Below are positions 33,233 to 41,267 of a DNA stretch of 43,189 nucleotides, in pieces. Within the stretch, counting starts at the first letter, position 1. Each line of letters opens with the position of its first letter. A program made the position numbers and the translations under genes. A model generated the notes under the pieces. The model saw only the letters and a program-made list of their open reading frames with translations. It made no database searches and was not told where the DNA came from. This stretch comes from Rhodoferax sp. (lineage in GTDB: Bacteria > Pseudomonadota > Gammaproteobacteria > Burkholderiales > Burkholderiaceae_C), in the NCBI GenBank assembly GCA_030685025.1, contig JAUXWC010000020.1, positions 1-43,189 of the forward strand, given 5' to 3'.

Positions 33233-34125
33233 GTGCCACTTTGCCGCGCAGCACCGCCACCGTGTTGCGCCAGTTCTACGCCTTGACCAAGCCGCGCGTG
33301 GTGCAGTTGATCGTGTTTTGCGCCTTCATCGGCATGGTATTGGCCGTGCCCGGCGTGCCAACCCTGGCGCAGGTCAAGCTGGCGGCGTTGGCCAGCCTGG
33401 GAGTGTGGTTGGTCGCCGCCGCTGCAGCCGCCTTCAACTGCATTGTCGAAAAAACCATCGACGCCAAGATGAAGCGTACCGCCTGGCGGCCGACCGCCAA
33501 GGGCGAACTCAGCGATTGGCAGACGCTTATCTTTTCCGCCGTGCTGTGTGGCTTGGGCTCATGGTTGCTGTACGTCTGGGTCAACGCCTTGACGATGTGG
33601 TTGACCTTTGCCACCTTTGTTGGCTACGCGATCGTCTACACGATTTTCCTCAAACCCAGCACCCCGCAGAACATCGTGATCGGCGGCGCTTCGGGCGCTA
33701 TGCCGCCGGTGCTTGGCTGGTCTGCCATGACCGGTGATGTTGGACCGGAGGCGTTGATCCTGTTCTTGATCATCTTTCTGTGGACGCCGCCGCACTTCTG
33801 GGCGCTTGCCTTGTACCGGGTCGAGGACTATCGCAAGTCCGGCTTGCCCATGCTGCCGGTGACCCACGGCAGCGAGTACACGCGGCTGCAGATCCTGCTC
33901 TATACCGGCGTGCTGGCAGCGGCCTGCATGTTGCCGTTTATCTACGGCATGAGTTCCTGGCTGTACCTGGCGGTAGCGATTGGCCTGAGTGCGGGCTTCT
34001 GCCTGTACGGTTTTTGGCTCTGGCGCGACTACTCGGACGCGCTGGCGCGCAAGACTTTTCGTTTTTCGCTGATCCACCTGAGTGTGCTGTTTGCCGCACT
34101 GTTGGTTGATCACTACCTGTTCTAA
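33229..34125 (+). CDS. ctaB: Protohaem IX farnesyltransferase (haem O synthase)
   Basis: A 298-residue UbiA-type prenyltransferase with about nine helices, starting at the ATG overlapping the ctaA stop. The two Mg/diphosphate motifs are intact: [15 protein letters not shown] followed by W-R-P, and [12 protein letters not shown] with G-G-A-S-G-A-M-P-P. It adds the farnesyl tail to haem B to make haem O, the substrate of the preceding CtaA. Translational overlap supports coexpression. Confidence 0.96.
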   Translation: MSATLPRSTATVLRQFYALTKPRVVQLIVFCAFIGMVLAVPGVPTLAQVKLAALASLGVWLVAAAAAAFNCIVEKTIDAKMKRTAWRPTAKGELSDWQTLIFSAVLCGLGSWLLYVWVNALTMWLTFATFVGYAIVYTIFLKPSTPQNIVIGGASGAMPPVLGWSAMTGDVGPEALILFLIIFLWTPPHFWALALYRVEDYRKSGLPMLPVTHGSEYTRLQILLYTGVLAAACMLPFIYGMSSWLYLAVAIGLSAGFCLYGFWLWRDYSDALARKTFRFSLIHLSVLFAALLVDHYLF

Positions 34126-34142
34126 AACCCCGGATCCTCCCC

Positions 34143-34754
34143 ATGCAAAGACGACTTGCGTTCAAAACCATCGCGGCCTGCGCCGCTCTCGTGCTGGCCG
34201 GTGGCCTGCTTGCTGCGTGTTCCGAGCAGAAGCCAAAGTTTGCCGCGATTGACCTGAGCGGGGCCGACTACGCCCGTGATTTCTCGTTGACCGATCACAA
34301 CGGGCAGCAGCGTTCCATCAAGGATTTTGCCGGCAAGGTGGTGGTGCTGTTCTTCGGCTACACGCAGTGTCCCGATGTCTGCCCCACGGCGATGACTGAA
34401 CTGGCGGAGGTCAAAAAACTTCTGGGCAAGGATGGCGACAAACTGCAGGGCCTGTTCGTATCGGTCGACCCGCAGCGCGACACCCCTGAACTGCTCAAGG
34501 CCTACATGGCCAATTTCGACCCGGGTTTCCTGGCCCTGACCTCCACCCCGGACAAGCTCGAAGCCATGGCCAAGGAGTACAAGGTGTACTTCAAGAAGGT
34601 GGAAGGCAAGACCCCCACCAGCTACACCATGGACCACTCGGCGGGCAGCTATGTGTACGACACCACTGGCAAGCTGCGCCTGTATACCCGCTATGGCACC
34701 GGCGCGGCGCCCCTGGCGGGCGACATCAAGTTGCTGCTGGCGCAGAAGCCATAG
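34143..34754 (+). CDS. SCO1/SenC-family copper metallochaperone (lipoprotein)
   Basis: A 203-residue protein with a lipoprotein signal (L-V-L-A-G-G-L-L-A-A-C). The thioredoxin fold keeps the copper site F-G-Y-T-Q-C-P-D-V-C-P-T and the histidine in M-D-H-S-A-G-S-Y-V-Y. Other family marks are Q-R-D-T-P-E-L-L-K-A-Y. It loads the CuA site of subunit II and ends the cox assembly block. Tandem palindromic repeats follow its stop. Confidence 0.94.
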   Translation: MQRRLAFKTIAACAALVLAGGLLAACSEQKPKFAAIDLSGADYARDFSLTDHNGQQRSIKDFAGKVVVLFFGYTQCPDVCPTAMTELAEVKKLLGKDGDKLQGLFVSVDPQRDTPELLKAYMANFDPGFLALTSTPDKLEAMAKEYKVYFKKVEGKTPTSYTMDHSAGSYVYDTTGKLRLYTRYGTGAAPLAGDIKLLLAQKP

Positions 34755-34775
34755 GCCCGGCTCCGGCTTGCCAAT

Positions 34776-34909
34776 AGACAGCCGACATCCGATGATCGGT
34801 TGAGGACAGAGCGTCGCTACGCTCCGGTCTGTCCCGCAAGGTGGACAGCCGACATCCGATGATCAGTTGAGGACAGAGCGTCGCTACGCTCCGGTCTGTC
34901 CCACAAGGT
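34776..34909 (+). repeat. Palindromic intergenic repeat, tandem copies 1 and 2
   Basis: Two 67-bp units (34776-34842 and 34843-34909) differ at only about three bases. Each contains a hairpin whose arms are GGACAGA and TCTGTCC around an inner GCGT/ACGC pair. They fill the gap between the convergent SCO and Bug-type genes and could act as a two-way terminator. Confidence 0.8.
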
Positions 34910-34918
34910 TTCAGAAGG

Positions 34919-35920
34919 TCACTCGGTCTTGATGCCACGCATCGTGATCACGCCACCCAGCAAGTCCGTGTCCAACTTGATGCGGTTGGCCAAACCCTCG
35001 GCCGATGTGCCCGCCACCTGCCACCCTTGATTGAACAGTTTCTGGCGGATCTCGGGGCTGCGAGCCACCTCGCTGAACAGGCTCGACAGGCGCGCGACGA
35101 TCGGTTTTGGCAAGGTGCTCGGCCCGGCCACCGCATTCCAGATTTCCAGTTGGAAGTTGTTCACACCGCCTTCACTCAAACTGGGGACCTCCGGCACCAA
35201 GGGGCTGCGCCCGGCGGACGTGACCCCGATCGCCCTGAGTTTTCCGGCACGTACTTGGGGCATCGCCAGACCCGGCGGCAGCAGCGACATCTGGATCTGC
35301 CCACCAATCATGGCCGTGATGACTTGGGGGTTACCGGGGTAGGGCACATGCACCGGAGCAATGTTGGTCTTGGTCTTGAGCAATTCCATGCCTATGTGGC
35401 CCACGGTCCCGTTGCCAGGCGTGCCGTAGTTCCACTTGTCGCCGCCATCGCGCGCGGCCACAAAGAACTCCCGCGCGCTTGGCATGGTGCTTGAAGCGGG
35501 GGCCGTTAGCACCAGGGGCGCGGTACCTATCAGGCTGATTGGGGCCAGATCCTTGGCGGGATCAAAAGGGCTTTTGGGGTTGAGTAGCTTGGCAATCGTC
35601 AAATTGCCGTTGATCATGATGCCCAGGGTATGGTTGTCGGTGGACTTGGCCACCAGGTTGGCCGCGATGTTGCCGCCCGCTCCGGGATGGTTTTCCACAA
35701 TCACCGGTTGCCCCAGTGCCTTGGACAGCGGCTCAGCCAAGGTGCGTGCCATCAGGTCAGGTGAGGAACCACCCGGGAAGCCCACCAGCAGCTTCACCGC
35801 CTTGCTTGGCCAAGGCGCCTGCGCGGCCTGCGGTTTTAGGGTCTTTTGAGCGCTCGCCCCATTGGCGAGGGCGGCAAGCACGATCAGAAGGGTCGCGCGG
35901 CGAATGAATTGGCGTGGCAT
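34919..35920 (-). CDS. Bug/TctC-family periplasmic solute-binding protein
   Basis: A 333-residue exported protein from ATG 35920, which has AAGGA upstream. The open frame continues to 36061 only through repeat sequence. A signal peptide (I-R-R-A-T-L-L-I-V-L-A-A-L-A-N-G-A-S-A) precedes the typical Bug start, W-P-S-K-A-V-K-L-L-V-G-F-P-G-G-S-S-P-D. G-A-G-G-N-I-A and the motif N-Y-G-T-P-G-N-G-T follow. These tripartite tricarboxylate receptors are very abundant in Burkholderiales and bind small carboxylates. No TctA/TctB membrane genes are nearby, so the ligand and partner are unknown. Confidence 0.92.
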   Translation of the reverse strand: MPRQFIRRATLLIVLAALANGASAQKTLKPQAAQAPWPSKAVKLLVGFPGGSSPDLMARTLAEPLSKALGQPVIVENHPGAGGNIAANLVAKSTDNHTLGIMINGNLTIAKLLNPKSPFDPAKDLAPISLIGTAPLVLTAPASSTMPSAREFFVAARDGGDKWNYGTPGNGTVGHIGMELLKTKTNIAPVHVPYPGNPQVITAMIGGQIQMSLLPPGLAMPQVRAGKLRAIGVTSAGRSPLVPEVPSLSEGGVNNFQLEIWNAVAGPSTLPKPIVARLSSLFSEVARSPEIRQKLFNQGWQVAGTSAEGLANRIKLDTDLLGGVITMRGIKTE

Positions 35921-36003
35921 GGCGGTCCTTGTGAACACAACTGCCTGCCATTGTCGCTGACGCGGTGGGTCAGCCGCCCAACTGAGCCCGCCGCTATCGA
36001 TCC

Positions 36004-36108
36004 AGGACAGCACCGCCACGCTCCGGTCGGTCCCGCAAAGTGGACAGCCAACATCCGACAATCGGTTGAGGACAGAGCGTCGCTGCGCTCCGGTCTGTCC
36101 CGCAAAGT
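36004..36108 (+). repeat. Palindromic intergenic repeat, copies 3 (partial) and 4
   Basis: A degenerate half copy (36004-36041) is followed by a full copy (36042-36108) in the same orientation as copies 1 and 2. They lie between the starts of the Bug-type gene and the end of rpoH; copy 4 could terminate rpoH transcripts. Confidence 0.75.
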
Positions 36109-36115
36109 CTCAGGA

Positions 36116-37057
36116 CTAAGCGTATTCGGCCAGCGCCTTCTTCATTTTCTTCATGGCGGCGGATTCGATCTGGCGAATGCGCTCGGCGCTGACGCCGTAT
36201 TCGGCAGCCAGTTCGTGCAGGGTCATGCCGCCCGAGCTGTCGTCGTTGACCTTGAGCCAGCGTTCTTCGACGATGCGCCGGCTGCGTTCGTCAAGTGCTT
36301 GCAGCGCTGTAGCAATGCCTTCGCTGGCCAGCACGTCGCGCTGACGCGATTCAATCATGGCCGTCGGCTCATGGCGGGTGTCGGTCAGGTAGGTGATGGG
36401 GCCAAACGCCTCGTCGCCATCGTCCGACGGGCTTGGGTCGAGCAACACATCGCCGCCGGACAGTCGGGTCTCCATCTCGATCACTTCTTCGCGCTTGACC
36501 TTGAGTTCGCGCGCCATGGTGTCGATCTGCTCTTCGCTCAGGCGCTCACGGTGCGTGCCCATGTCGGCAGCCGCGTCGTCGGACTTGAAGCGCTGTTTCA
36601 TCGAACGTAGGTTGAAGAACAACTTGCGCTGCGATTTGGTCGTGGCCACCTTGACCATGCGCCAGTTCTTGAGGATGTACTCGTGGATCTCGGCCTTGAT
36701 CCAGTGCAGCGCATAGCTGACTAGGCGCACGCCATGATCCGGGTCGAATCGCTTCACCGCCTTCATCAGACCAACGTTGCCTTCCTGGATTAAGTCTCCA
36801 TGGGGCAAGCCATAACCCAGATACTGGCGCGAGACGGACACCACCAAGCGCAGATGCGACAGCACCAGTTTGCCGGCGGCTTCCAGGTCGTTGTTGTTGC
36901 GGAGCTGACGCGCGAACGTCTGCTCTTCTTCGGGCGTGAGCATCGGCAGGCGGTTTGCCGCCGAAATATAGGCATCCAGATTGCCCAACGAAGGCACCAC
37001 TGCCCATGGGTTTGCCACGGCCAACGCAGAACCTGAAACTCCAGTTTGAATGGTCAT
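36116..37057 (-). CDS. rpoH: RNA polymerase heat-shock sigma factor sigma-32
   Basis: A 313-residue sigma factor. ATG 37057 is preceded by AGGAG at 7-base spacing, favouring it over ATG 37078. Region 2 (L-R-L-V-V-S-V-S-R-Q-Y-L-G-Y-G-L, then D-L-I-Q-E-G-N-V-G-L-M-K-A-V) is complete. The RpoH box is Q-R-K-L-F-F-N-L-R at 143-151. The region 4 helix-turn-helix is T-L-H-E-L-A-A-E-Y-G-V-S-A-E-R-I-R-Q. It directs RNA polymerase to heat-shock promoters. A CIRCE element upstream indicates control by HrcA in addition to any RNA thermometer. Confidence 0.97.
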   Translation of the reverse strand: MTIQTGVSGSALAVANPWAVVPSLGNLDAYISAANRLPMLTPEEEQTFARQLRNNNDLEAAGKLVLSHLRLVVSVSRQYLGYGLPHGDLIQEGNVGLMKAVKRFDPDHGVRLVSYALHWIKAEIHEYILKNWRMVKVATTKSQRKLFFNLRSMKQRFKSDDAAADMGTHRERLSEEQIDTMARELKVKREEVIEMETRLSGGDVLLDPSPSDDGDEAFGPITYLTDTRHEPTAMIESRQRDVLASEGIATALQALDERSRRIVEERWLKVNDDSSGGMTLHELAAEYGVSAERIRQIESAAMKKMKKALAEYA

Positions 37058-37088
37058 ACCAGAACTCCTAAATGTCATATTGATTATG

Positions 37089-37115
37089 TTAGCACTCTCT
37101 TCGATCGAGTGCTAA
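37089..37115. promoter_or_regulatory. CIRCE element (HrcA operator) upstream of rpoH
   Basis: A perfect 9-9-9 CIRCE: TTAGCACTC (37089-37097), nine-base spacer, GAGTGCTAA (37107-37115). On the minus strand CATAAT (37088-37083) adjoins it and could be the -10 box, so HrcA binding would block the promoter. HrcA control of rpoH through CIRCE has been reported for betaproteobacteria. Confidence 0.92.
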
Positions 37116-37138
37116 TGAAATGGTTCAATCGCGCCCTT

Positions 37139-37190
37139 GATCAGTTGAGGTCAGAGCACGTCGCTTCGCGAGTGGTCTGACCCGTAAGGT
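37139..37190 (+). repeat. Palindromic intergenic repeat, copy 5 (compensated stem)
   Basis: A diverged copy with arms GGTCAGA and TCTGACC in place of GGACAGA and TCTGTCC: both arms changed together and pairing was kept. The inner pair is also replaced (CAC/GTG, TCGC/GCGA). It lies between the CIRCE element and the Crp-like gene. Confidence 0.7.
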
Positions 37191-37222
37191 CTAGCACTCG
37201 CCGGGGGAGCGATTGGCTGTGT

Positions 37223-37810
37223 TCAGGTGCAGGCGAGCGCCGCCGCGGCGGAGGCTCGGCGCACCAAAGGCGTCCGCCTTGGACGCCCTCGCGACTCGCC
37301 GGTGCGCCCGGGGGTGACGCGCGAGACTGTCTCGACTGTCAGGTCAGTGATGTCGGCGACATCGCGCAGCCGCGGCATGACGATCTGCGACCCGTCCAGC
37401 GCTGGTTCAAGTCCGGCTCCCAGTAGCCGCACCAGTCTGGCCACCCGGTCAGCCGCCCGTCCACCGCGCAGCGCGACGACGTCGGCGGCGCGGCGCTGCG
37501 TGGCGGCGAACAGGCCCAACAGCGACGTCTTGGGCTCTTTCCATGGCGTCAGCACACACGGTGTGAGTGCGCGCGCCTGGAAAGCGTAGTGCCCGCCAAC
37601 CAGTGCTTCCGCGCCGATCACGTCGCCAGGCAGGGCCAGGCTGGCAAACTTCGGGCCTTGCGCGTCGGTGGTGTCGAGCCGCACCGCGCCAGATAGCACG
37701 CACCAGGCCTGGCCCTGGTCGCCGGGCGCATAGACGCACTCACCGCGCTTGAAGTTGCGCGGCTGGACCAGCGCCACGGCATGGGTCTTCTTGACTTTTT
37801 GTTCAGACAT
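37223..37810 (-). CDS. Crp/Fnr-family regulator, C-terminus unusual
   Basis: A 195-residue protein from ATG 37810 (GGAGC upstream). The N-terminal cyclic-nucleotide-like beta roll shows G-E-C-V-Y-A-P-G-D-Q-G-Q-A-W-C-V-L-S-G-A-V-R-L and L-P-G-D-V-I-G-A-E-A-L. The helix-turn-helix follows: M-P-R-L-R-D-V-A-D-I-T-D-L-T-V-E-T-V-S-R-V. After that, where family members continue with S-x-L-x-x-x-G-x-L, this protein has T-P-G-R-T-G-E-S-R-G-R-P-R-R-T-P, an Arg/Pro-rich tail. A frameshift near the end or real divergence could explain this. No Fnr-type cysteine set is present. The effector is unknown. Confidence 0.75.
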   Translation of the reverse strand: MSEQKVKKTHAVALVQPRNFKRGECVYAPGDQGQAWCVLSGAVRLDTTDAQGPKFASLALPGDVIGAEALVGGHYAFQARALTPCVLTPWKEPKTSLLGLFAATQRRAADVVALRGGRAADRVARLVRLLGAGLEPALDGSQIVMPRLRDVADITDLTVETVSRVTPGRTGESRGRPRRTPLVRRASAAAALACT

Positions 37811-38008
37811 TCTCTTGCTCCGCGAGCAAGTCCAGCGCGTCGACCCAGGTCGGGTGATTGCGCGGGACTCTGATGTTTGAGCCGCAAGCGGCCATCGCAT
37901 CGATTGGGGAAAGATGGCAAGCGGCCCGCCCCCTGGTTCTCAGCGGCTTGCCCCAAGGCCTCGGTCACGGAACAGGCGCTGACGCCTGTGCTGACCGACT
38001 GCCGGTTC

Positions 38009-38419
38009 TCACCCCAGGCGCGGAGGTCCTCGGGGCGCCTGCAGTACCCACTCGGTGCGCGCTGGCGCAGCGGGCGGCGCAGCCGCTAAACGGGCGCCTG
38101 GCCTCGCGGCAAACGCCTGCGTGGCTTGCGCACTGGTCAAGGCGGGGCCACCGGCCAGTGAACACAATTCGCACCATTGCGCCGCGTGCTCGGCAGCGTC
38201 GGAGAGGGCGATGCGAAGGGCGTTGGGGCCGCCTTGAGGCGCGCCCCTGCCCGTGCAGATTTCGGCAAAGAACGGGCTTGCGGCACCACCCGCGGCGAAT
38301 CCGCGGGCCGGCATCAAGCCGATATTGGCCAGTGCGTGCACCGACAAGGCCAGCATGGCGCACACCAGCAGCCAGTTCGGCTGTCGGCGGGTCACATGGA
38401 AATGACGATGGCGGCGCAT
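38009..38419 (-). CDS. DUF2946-family protein
   Basis: A 136-residue protein from ATG 38419; a TTG further up (38440) is less likely. The N-terminus is basic and leads into a membrane-targeting helix (W-L-L-V-C-A-M-L-A-L-S-V-H-A-L-A-N). The domain carries C-x-x-C in E-L-C-S-L-A-G and the W-C-E-L-C signature seen in DUF2946. In other bacteria this family sits with copper uptake or TonB genes; here the neighbours do not support that. No Shine-Dalgarno is evident. Confidence 0.7.
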   Translation of the reverse strand: MRRHRHFHVTRRQPNWLLVCAMLALSVHALANIGLMPARGFAAGGAASPFFAEICTGRGAPQGGPNALRIALSDAAEHAAQWCELCSLAGGPALTSAQATQAFAARPGARLAAAPPAAPARTEWVLQAPRGPPRLG

Positions 38420-38514
38420 TTTAGTTAAATGGTAGCGCAAGCCGCTATTTCAAGAGGTCGCCAAGCCGACGAGGACCGGGGCCGACGCCCGCAGTGGCAA
38501 ACACAGCGGCCTTG

Positions 38515-40059
38515 TCAGGGTTTGGTGGCAGCTTGTCGCCAGACTTCCAGCAGGTCGGGCGAGCCTTGTGCCCGCACGCCGTTGTCGGTCAAGATGTCTT
38601 CGGTGGCGGCGAGCATCTCCTTGTGGGGAAACACCATGGATTCACCACCTCGGTTGTCGGTCTGCACCACCACAAACTCATCCTTGATGTCACGCAGCAC
38701 CGTGACCAGATGCCGCAGACTGCGAATCGGCACGCCATTGACGGTATCCACCACGCCGGCGGAAGGATTTGAATAGCCCTTGGCAAGCTTGTGCGGAAAG
38801 AACGGCGAGGCGATTACCACCAGTTCTTCGCGCTGGGCGCCGGGCGGATCGCCGCGACGTGTCACCAGCGGGCTGCGGATGAAACTGAATGCCAGCATGG
38901 TGTTGGCGTTGCCGCTTAGAAAGGCCGCGTATTGCGCGGTCGCGCTGGAGAACACCAGTGGGCCGTAGACAAAATAGGAGGGGTAGCGACCCTGCAAATC
39001 AGGAATCAGCAGGGGCCAACCGTGGCTCACCGGAACGTCCACACGTAGGCTCTGCCCAGCGCGCACCACCGTCAGCGGCACCTTGCCGTCACGCGCTACC
39101 TTGTGGATCAGGTAGCGAAAGTTGACCCGCAAGTCCGACCCCAGTTTGACCATGCCCTGCTCGTCGATGGGTGTACCGCCAATGTGGGTGACCACATCCC
39201 ACTTCTGGAGCGGGTAGGCCGGGTCGGCATCGGCGGCTCGGTGCACCACCAAGCCTTTGACCGATTTGTCGAGCTTGAGGAAGGCCCGCAGAGTCGGGTT
39301 CTCCAAGGTCTGGAACTCGTCCATCAGGGACGCCTTGCGCCCCACCGTGCCAGCTTCGACACTGCCCAGGAACAATTCGACCTCTTCGTTGGGGATGATG
39401 TAGCCGATATTCTGCGCATCGTTGAGGCGGCTGAACGCCAGTCCGATCATCTTGTCGCCCGAGACGGCCGGACCACCACTGTTGCCAGGATTGATCGCGG
39501 CGTCGATCTGGATGCGCAAGCCCGAAGTGGGGAAGTTATAGGTCGCGTACTCAATGCGCGAGACGATGCCCTTGGTGATCGACAGCGACGTGCCGCCGGT
39601 TGGATAACCGTAAGCCAGCACCGCTTCCTTGATCTCGGGCAGGGTGCTGGCCCGCGCCAGTGGTGCGTGCTTGTCGAAGAAGGACTCGTCGTCGAGTTTG
39701 AGAATCGCAAGATCGATTCCAGGCGAAATCGCCTCCACCGTGGCGGACAGCTTCTCGCCACCCTGATTGGCCTGCACCTGCACCTGGCTGGCGTACAGGA
39801 CGACATGCGCGTTGGTCAAAATGCGTCGCCCTTCAATCACGACACCGGAGCCTGTGGACTCCTTGGGCGCTTGCTTGGTCCAAGGCTTGAACGGGTCTGG
39901 ATACCGCGCGGTGGAAAACACTTTGACCACCGAGTTGGCGATGCTGATGGTTGGAGCCAACTCGGCGCTGCCAGCTTGGGCGCTGGCAGGCGCGGCGTGG
40001 GCCACCAAGGGGGCAAGTATCAGCGCGGCCAGGACGCGCCGCAGGGGAGCAAGGATCAT
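38515..40059 (-). CDS. Deg/HtrA-like serine protease with PDZ domain
   Basis: A 514-residue exported protein with a signal peptide (A-A-L-I-L-A-P-L-V-A-H-A-A-P-A-S-A). The trypsin-like triad is intact: His85 in L-T-N-A-H-V-V, Asp116 in G-I-D-L-A-I-L and Ser194 in G-N-S-G-G-P. A PDZ-type region follows (W-D-V-V-T-H-I-G-G-T-P-I-D). The final part, with F-V-V-V-Q-T-D-N-R, resembles the plant DEG9/Deg2-like group more than DegP. It would degrade or refold periplasmic proteins. It is divergent from the potassium-channel gene, with 139 bases between. Confidence 0.92.
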   Translation of the reverse strand: MILAPLRRVLAALILAPLVAHAAPASAQAGSAELAPTISIANSVVKVFSTARYPDPFKPWTKQAPKESTGSGVVIEGRRILTNAHVVLYASQVQVQANQGGEKLSATVEAISPGIDLAILKLDDESFFDKHAPLARASTLPEIKEAVLAYGYPTGGTSLSITKGIVSRIEYATYNFPTSGLRIQIDAAINPGNSGGPAVSGDKMIGLAFSRLNDAQNIGYIIPNEEVELFLGSVEAGTVGRKASLMDEFQTLENPTLRAFLKLDKSVKGLVVHRAADADPAYPLQKWDVVTHIGGTPIDEQGMVKLGSDLRVNFRYLIHKVARDGKVPLTVVRAGQSLRVDVPVSHGWPLLIPDLQGRYPSYFVYGPLVFSSATAQYAAFLSGNANTMLAFSFIRSPLVTRRGDPPGAQREELVVIASPFFPHKLAKGYSNPSAGVVDTVNGVPIRSLRHLVTVLRDIKDEFVVVQTDNRGGESMVFPHKEMLAATEDILTDNGVRAQGSPDLLEVWRQAATKP

Positions 40060-40198
40060 GGGTGTCGGTTTCCGGTGAAGGGCTCAGAGTGGTCGGTGTC
40101 CATTGTGGCACGCGTGCGCTTCGTCAGCGGGATGGCCCGGCCGCCGGCCAGAGACAGCGCCCGGAGTGCCACTGGCTACAATTTGCCGCATTGCTGCA

Positions 40199-41236
40199 AT
40201 GAAAGCGGGACGGCGTTTGAAACGAATCTTTCGAGGGACACATTTCGCGGGCTTGCGCCTTGGCGCGGCGGCACTGGCGATGATTCATGTCGTGGGCACC
40301 CTGGGCTACCACTACCTCGGACGACCGTCGGCCACCTGGATTGACAGCTTCTACATGACCTTTATCACGGTTGCCACGATTGGCTTCAGTGAGACGGTTG
40401 ATCTAAGCCGCCACCCCATGGGGCGATTGTTCACCGTCGGGATTGCATTCTTGGGCATCGGCACGATGACCTACATGTTCTCGACCTTTGTGGCCTTGTT
40501 GCTTGAATCCGATTTGAACACTGCCCTCAAGAGGAAACGCATGAAAAAGGAAATCGCCAAGCTGTCGGGTCACTACATCATTTGTGGCATCGGTCGCGTG
40601 GGCACGAATGTGGCCAACGAGTTGGTCAAGACCCATCGCACGCTGGTCGTGATCGAGCAGGATCGCAAGGCCTTGGACGACTGGCTCGAGAACCACCCCC
40701 AGACCTTGTTCCTGCACGACGATGCGGCTGACGACGATGCGCTGCGCAGCGCTGGCGTGATGGCTTGCTCTGGTGTGTTTGCAGTCACCGGGGACGACAG
40801 CCACAACCTGGTGGTGTCCCTGTCCGTGAAACTGCTCAACCCCAAGGTGCGCGTGGTGGCGCGGGTGCACGACATCCGCAATGTCAATAAGGCGCGCCGC
40901 GCCGGCGCTGATGAGATTGTTTCGCCCGACTTCACCGGCGGCATGCGCATTGCTTCGGCCATGGTCCGCCCGCATGTCGTGAACTTCATGGACCAGATGC
41001 TGCGTAGCGACGATGGCTTGAGAGTGGAAGAGGTGCTGGTGCCGATCGGCTTCGAGGCTCGACCGATCAAGGATCTGTTGCCAAAGTCGCGTGACTACAT
41101 CTTGATGGCCACCCATGAACATGGGCATTGGGTGTTCAATCCCGACGACGACCATGTGGTCAGGGCAGGGCACGTGATCGTGATCATGGCCAACCCAGGT
41201 GGGCGGGAAAGCGTCGAGCAGATGATCAACGCATGA
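40199..41236 (+). CDS. Two-helix potassium-channel-type protein with RCK/TrkA-N domain
   Basis: A 345-residue protein from ATG 40199; the open frame to 40103 adds only non-protein-like residues. Two membrane helices (about 17-38 and 75-95) flank a pore loop whose filter reads T-I-G-F-S-E at residues 60-65, in place of the usual T-V-G-Y-G-D. An RCK/TrkA-N Rossmann domain follows, with Y-I-I-C-G-I-G-R-V-G and V-V-I-E-Q-D, and a TrkA-C domain (I-G-F-E-A-R-P-I-K-D-L) closes it. The layout is that of MthK-like channels gated by nucleotide or Ca2+. The changed filter makes K+ selectivity uncertain. Confidence 0.88.
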   Translation: MKAGRRLKRIFRGTHFAGLRLGAAALAMIHVVGTLGYHYLGRPSATWIDSFYMTFITVATIGFSETVDLSRHPMGRLFTVGIAFLGIGTMTYMFSTFVALLLESDLNTALKRKRMKKEIAKLSGHYIICGIGRVGTNVANELVKTHRTLVVIEQDRKALDDWLENHPQTLFLHDDAADDDALRSAGVMACSGVFAVTGDDSHNLVVSLSVKLLNPKVRVVARVHDIRNVNKARRAGADEIVSPDFTGGMRIASAMVRPHVVNFMDQMLRSDDGLRVEEVLVPIGFEARPIKDLLPKSRDYILMATHEHGHWVFNPDDDHVVRAGHVIVIMANPGGRESVEQMINA

Positions 41237-41267
41237 CACCCGGACGCCACCTCTGCGCCGTTCTTGG

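Noticed and set aside
34919-36061. Longer start of the Bug-type protein
   Set aside because: The extra 47 codons come from palindromic repeat DNA and precede a clear signal peptide with its own AAGGA site.
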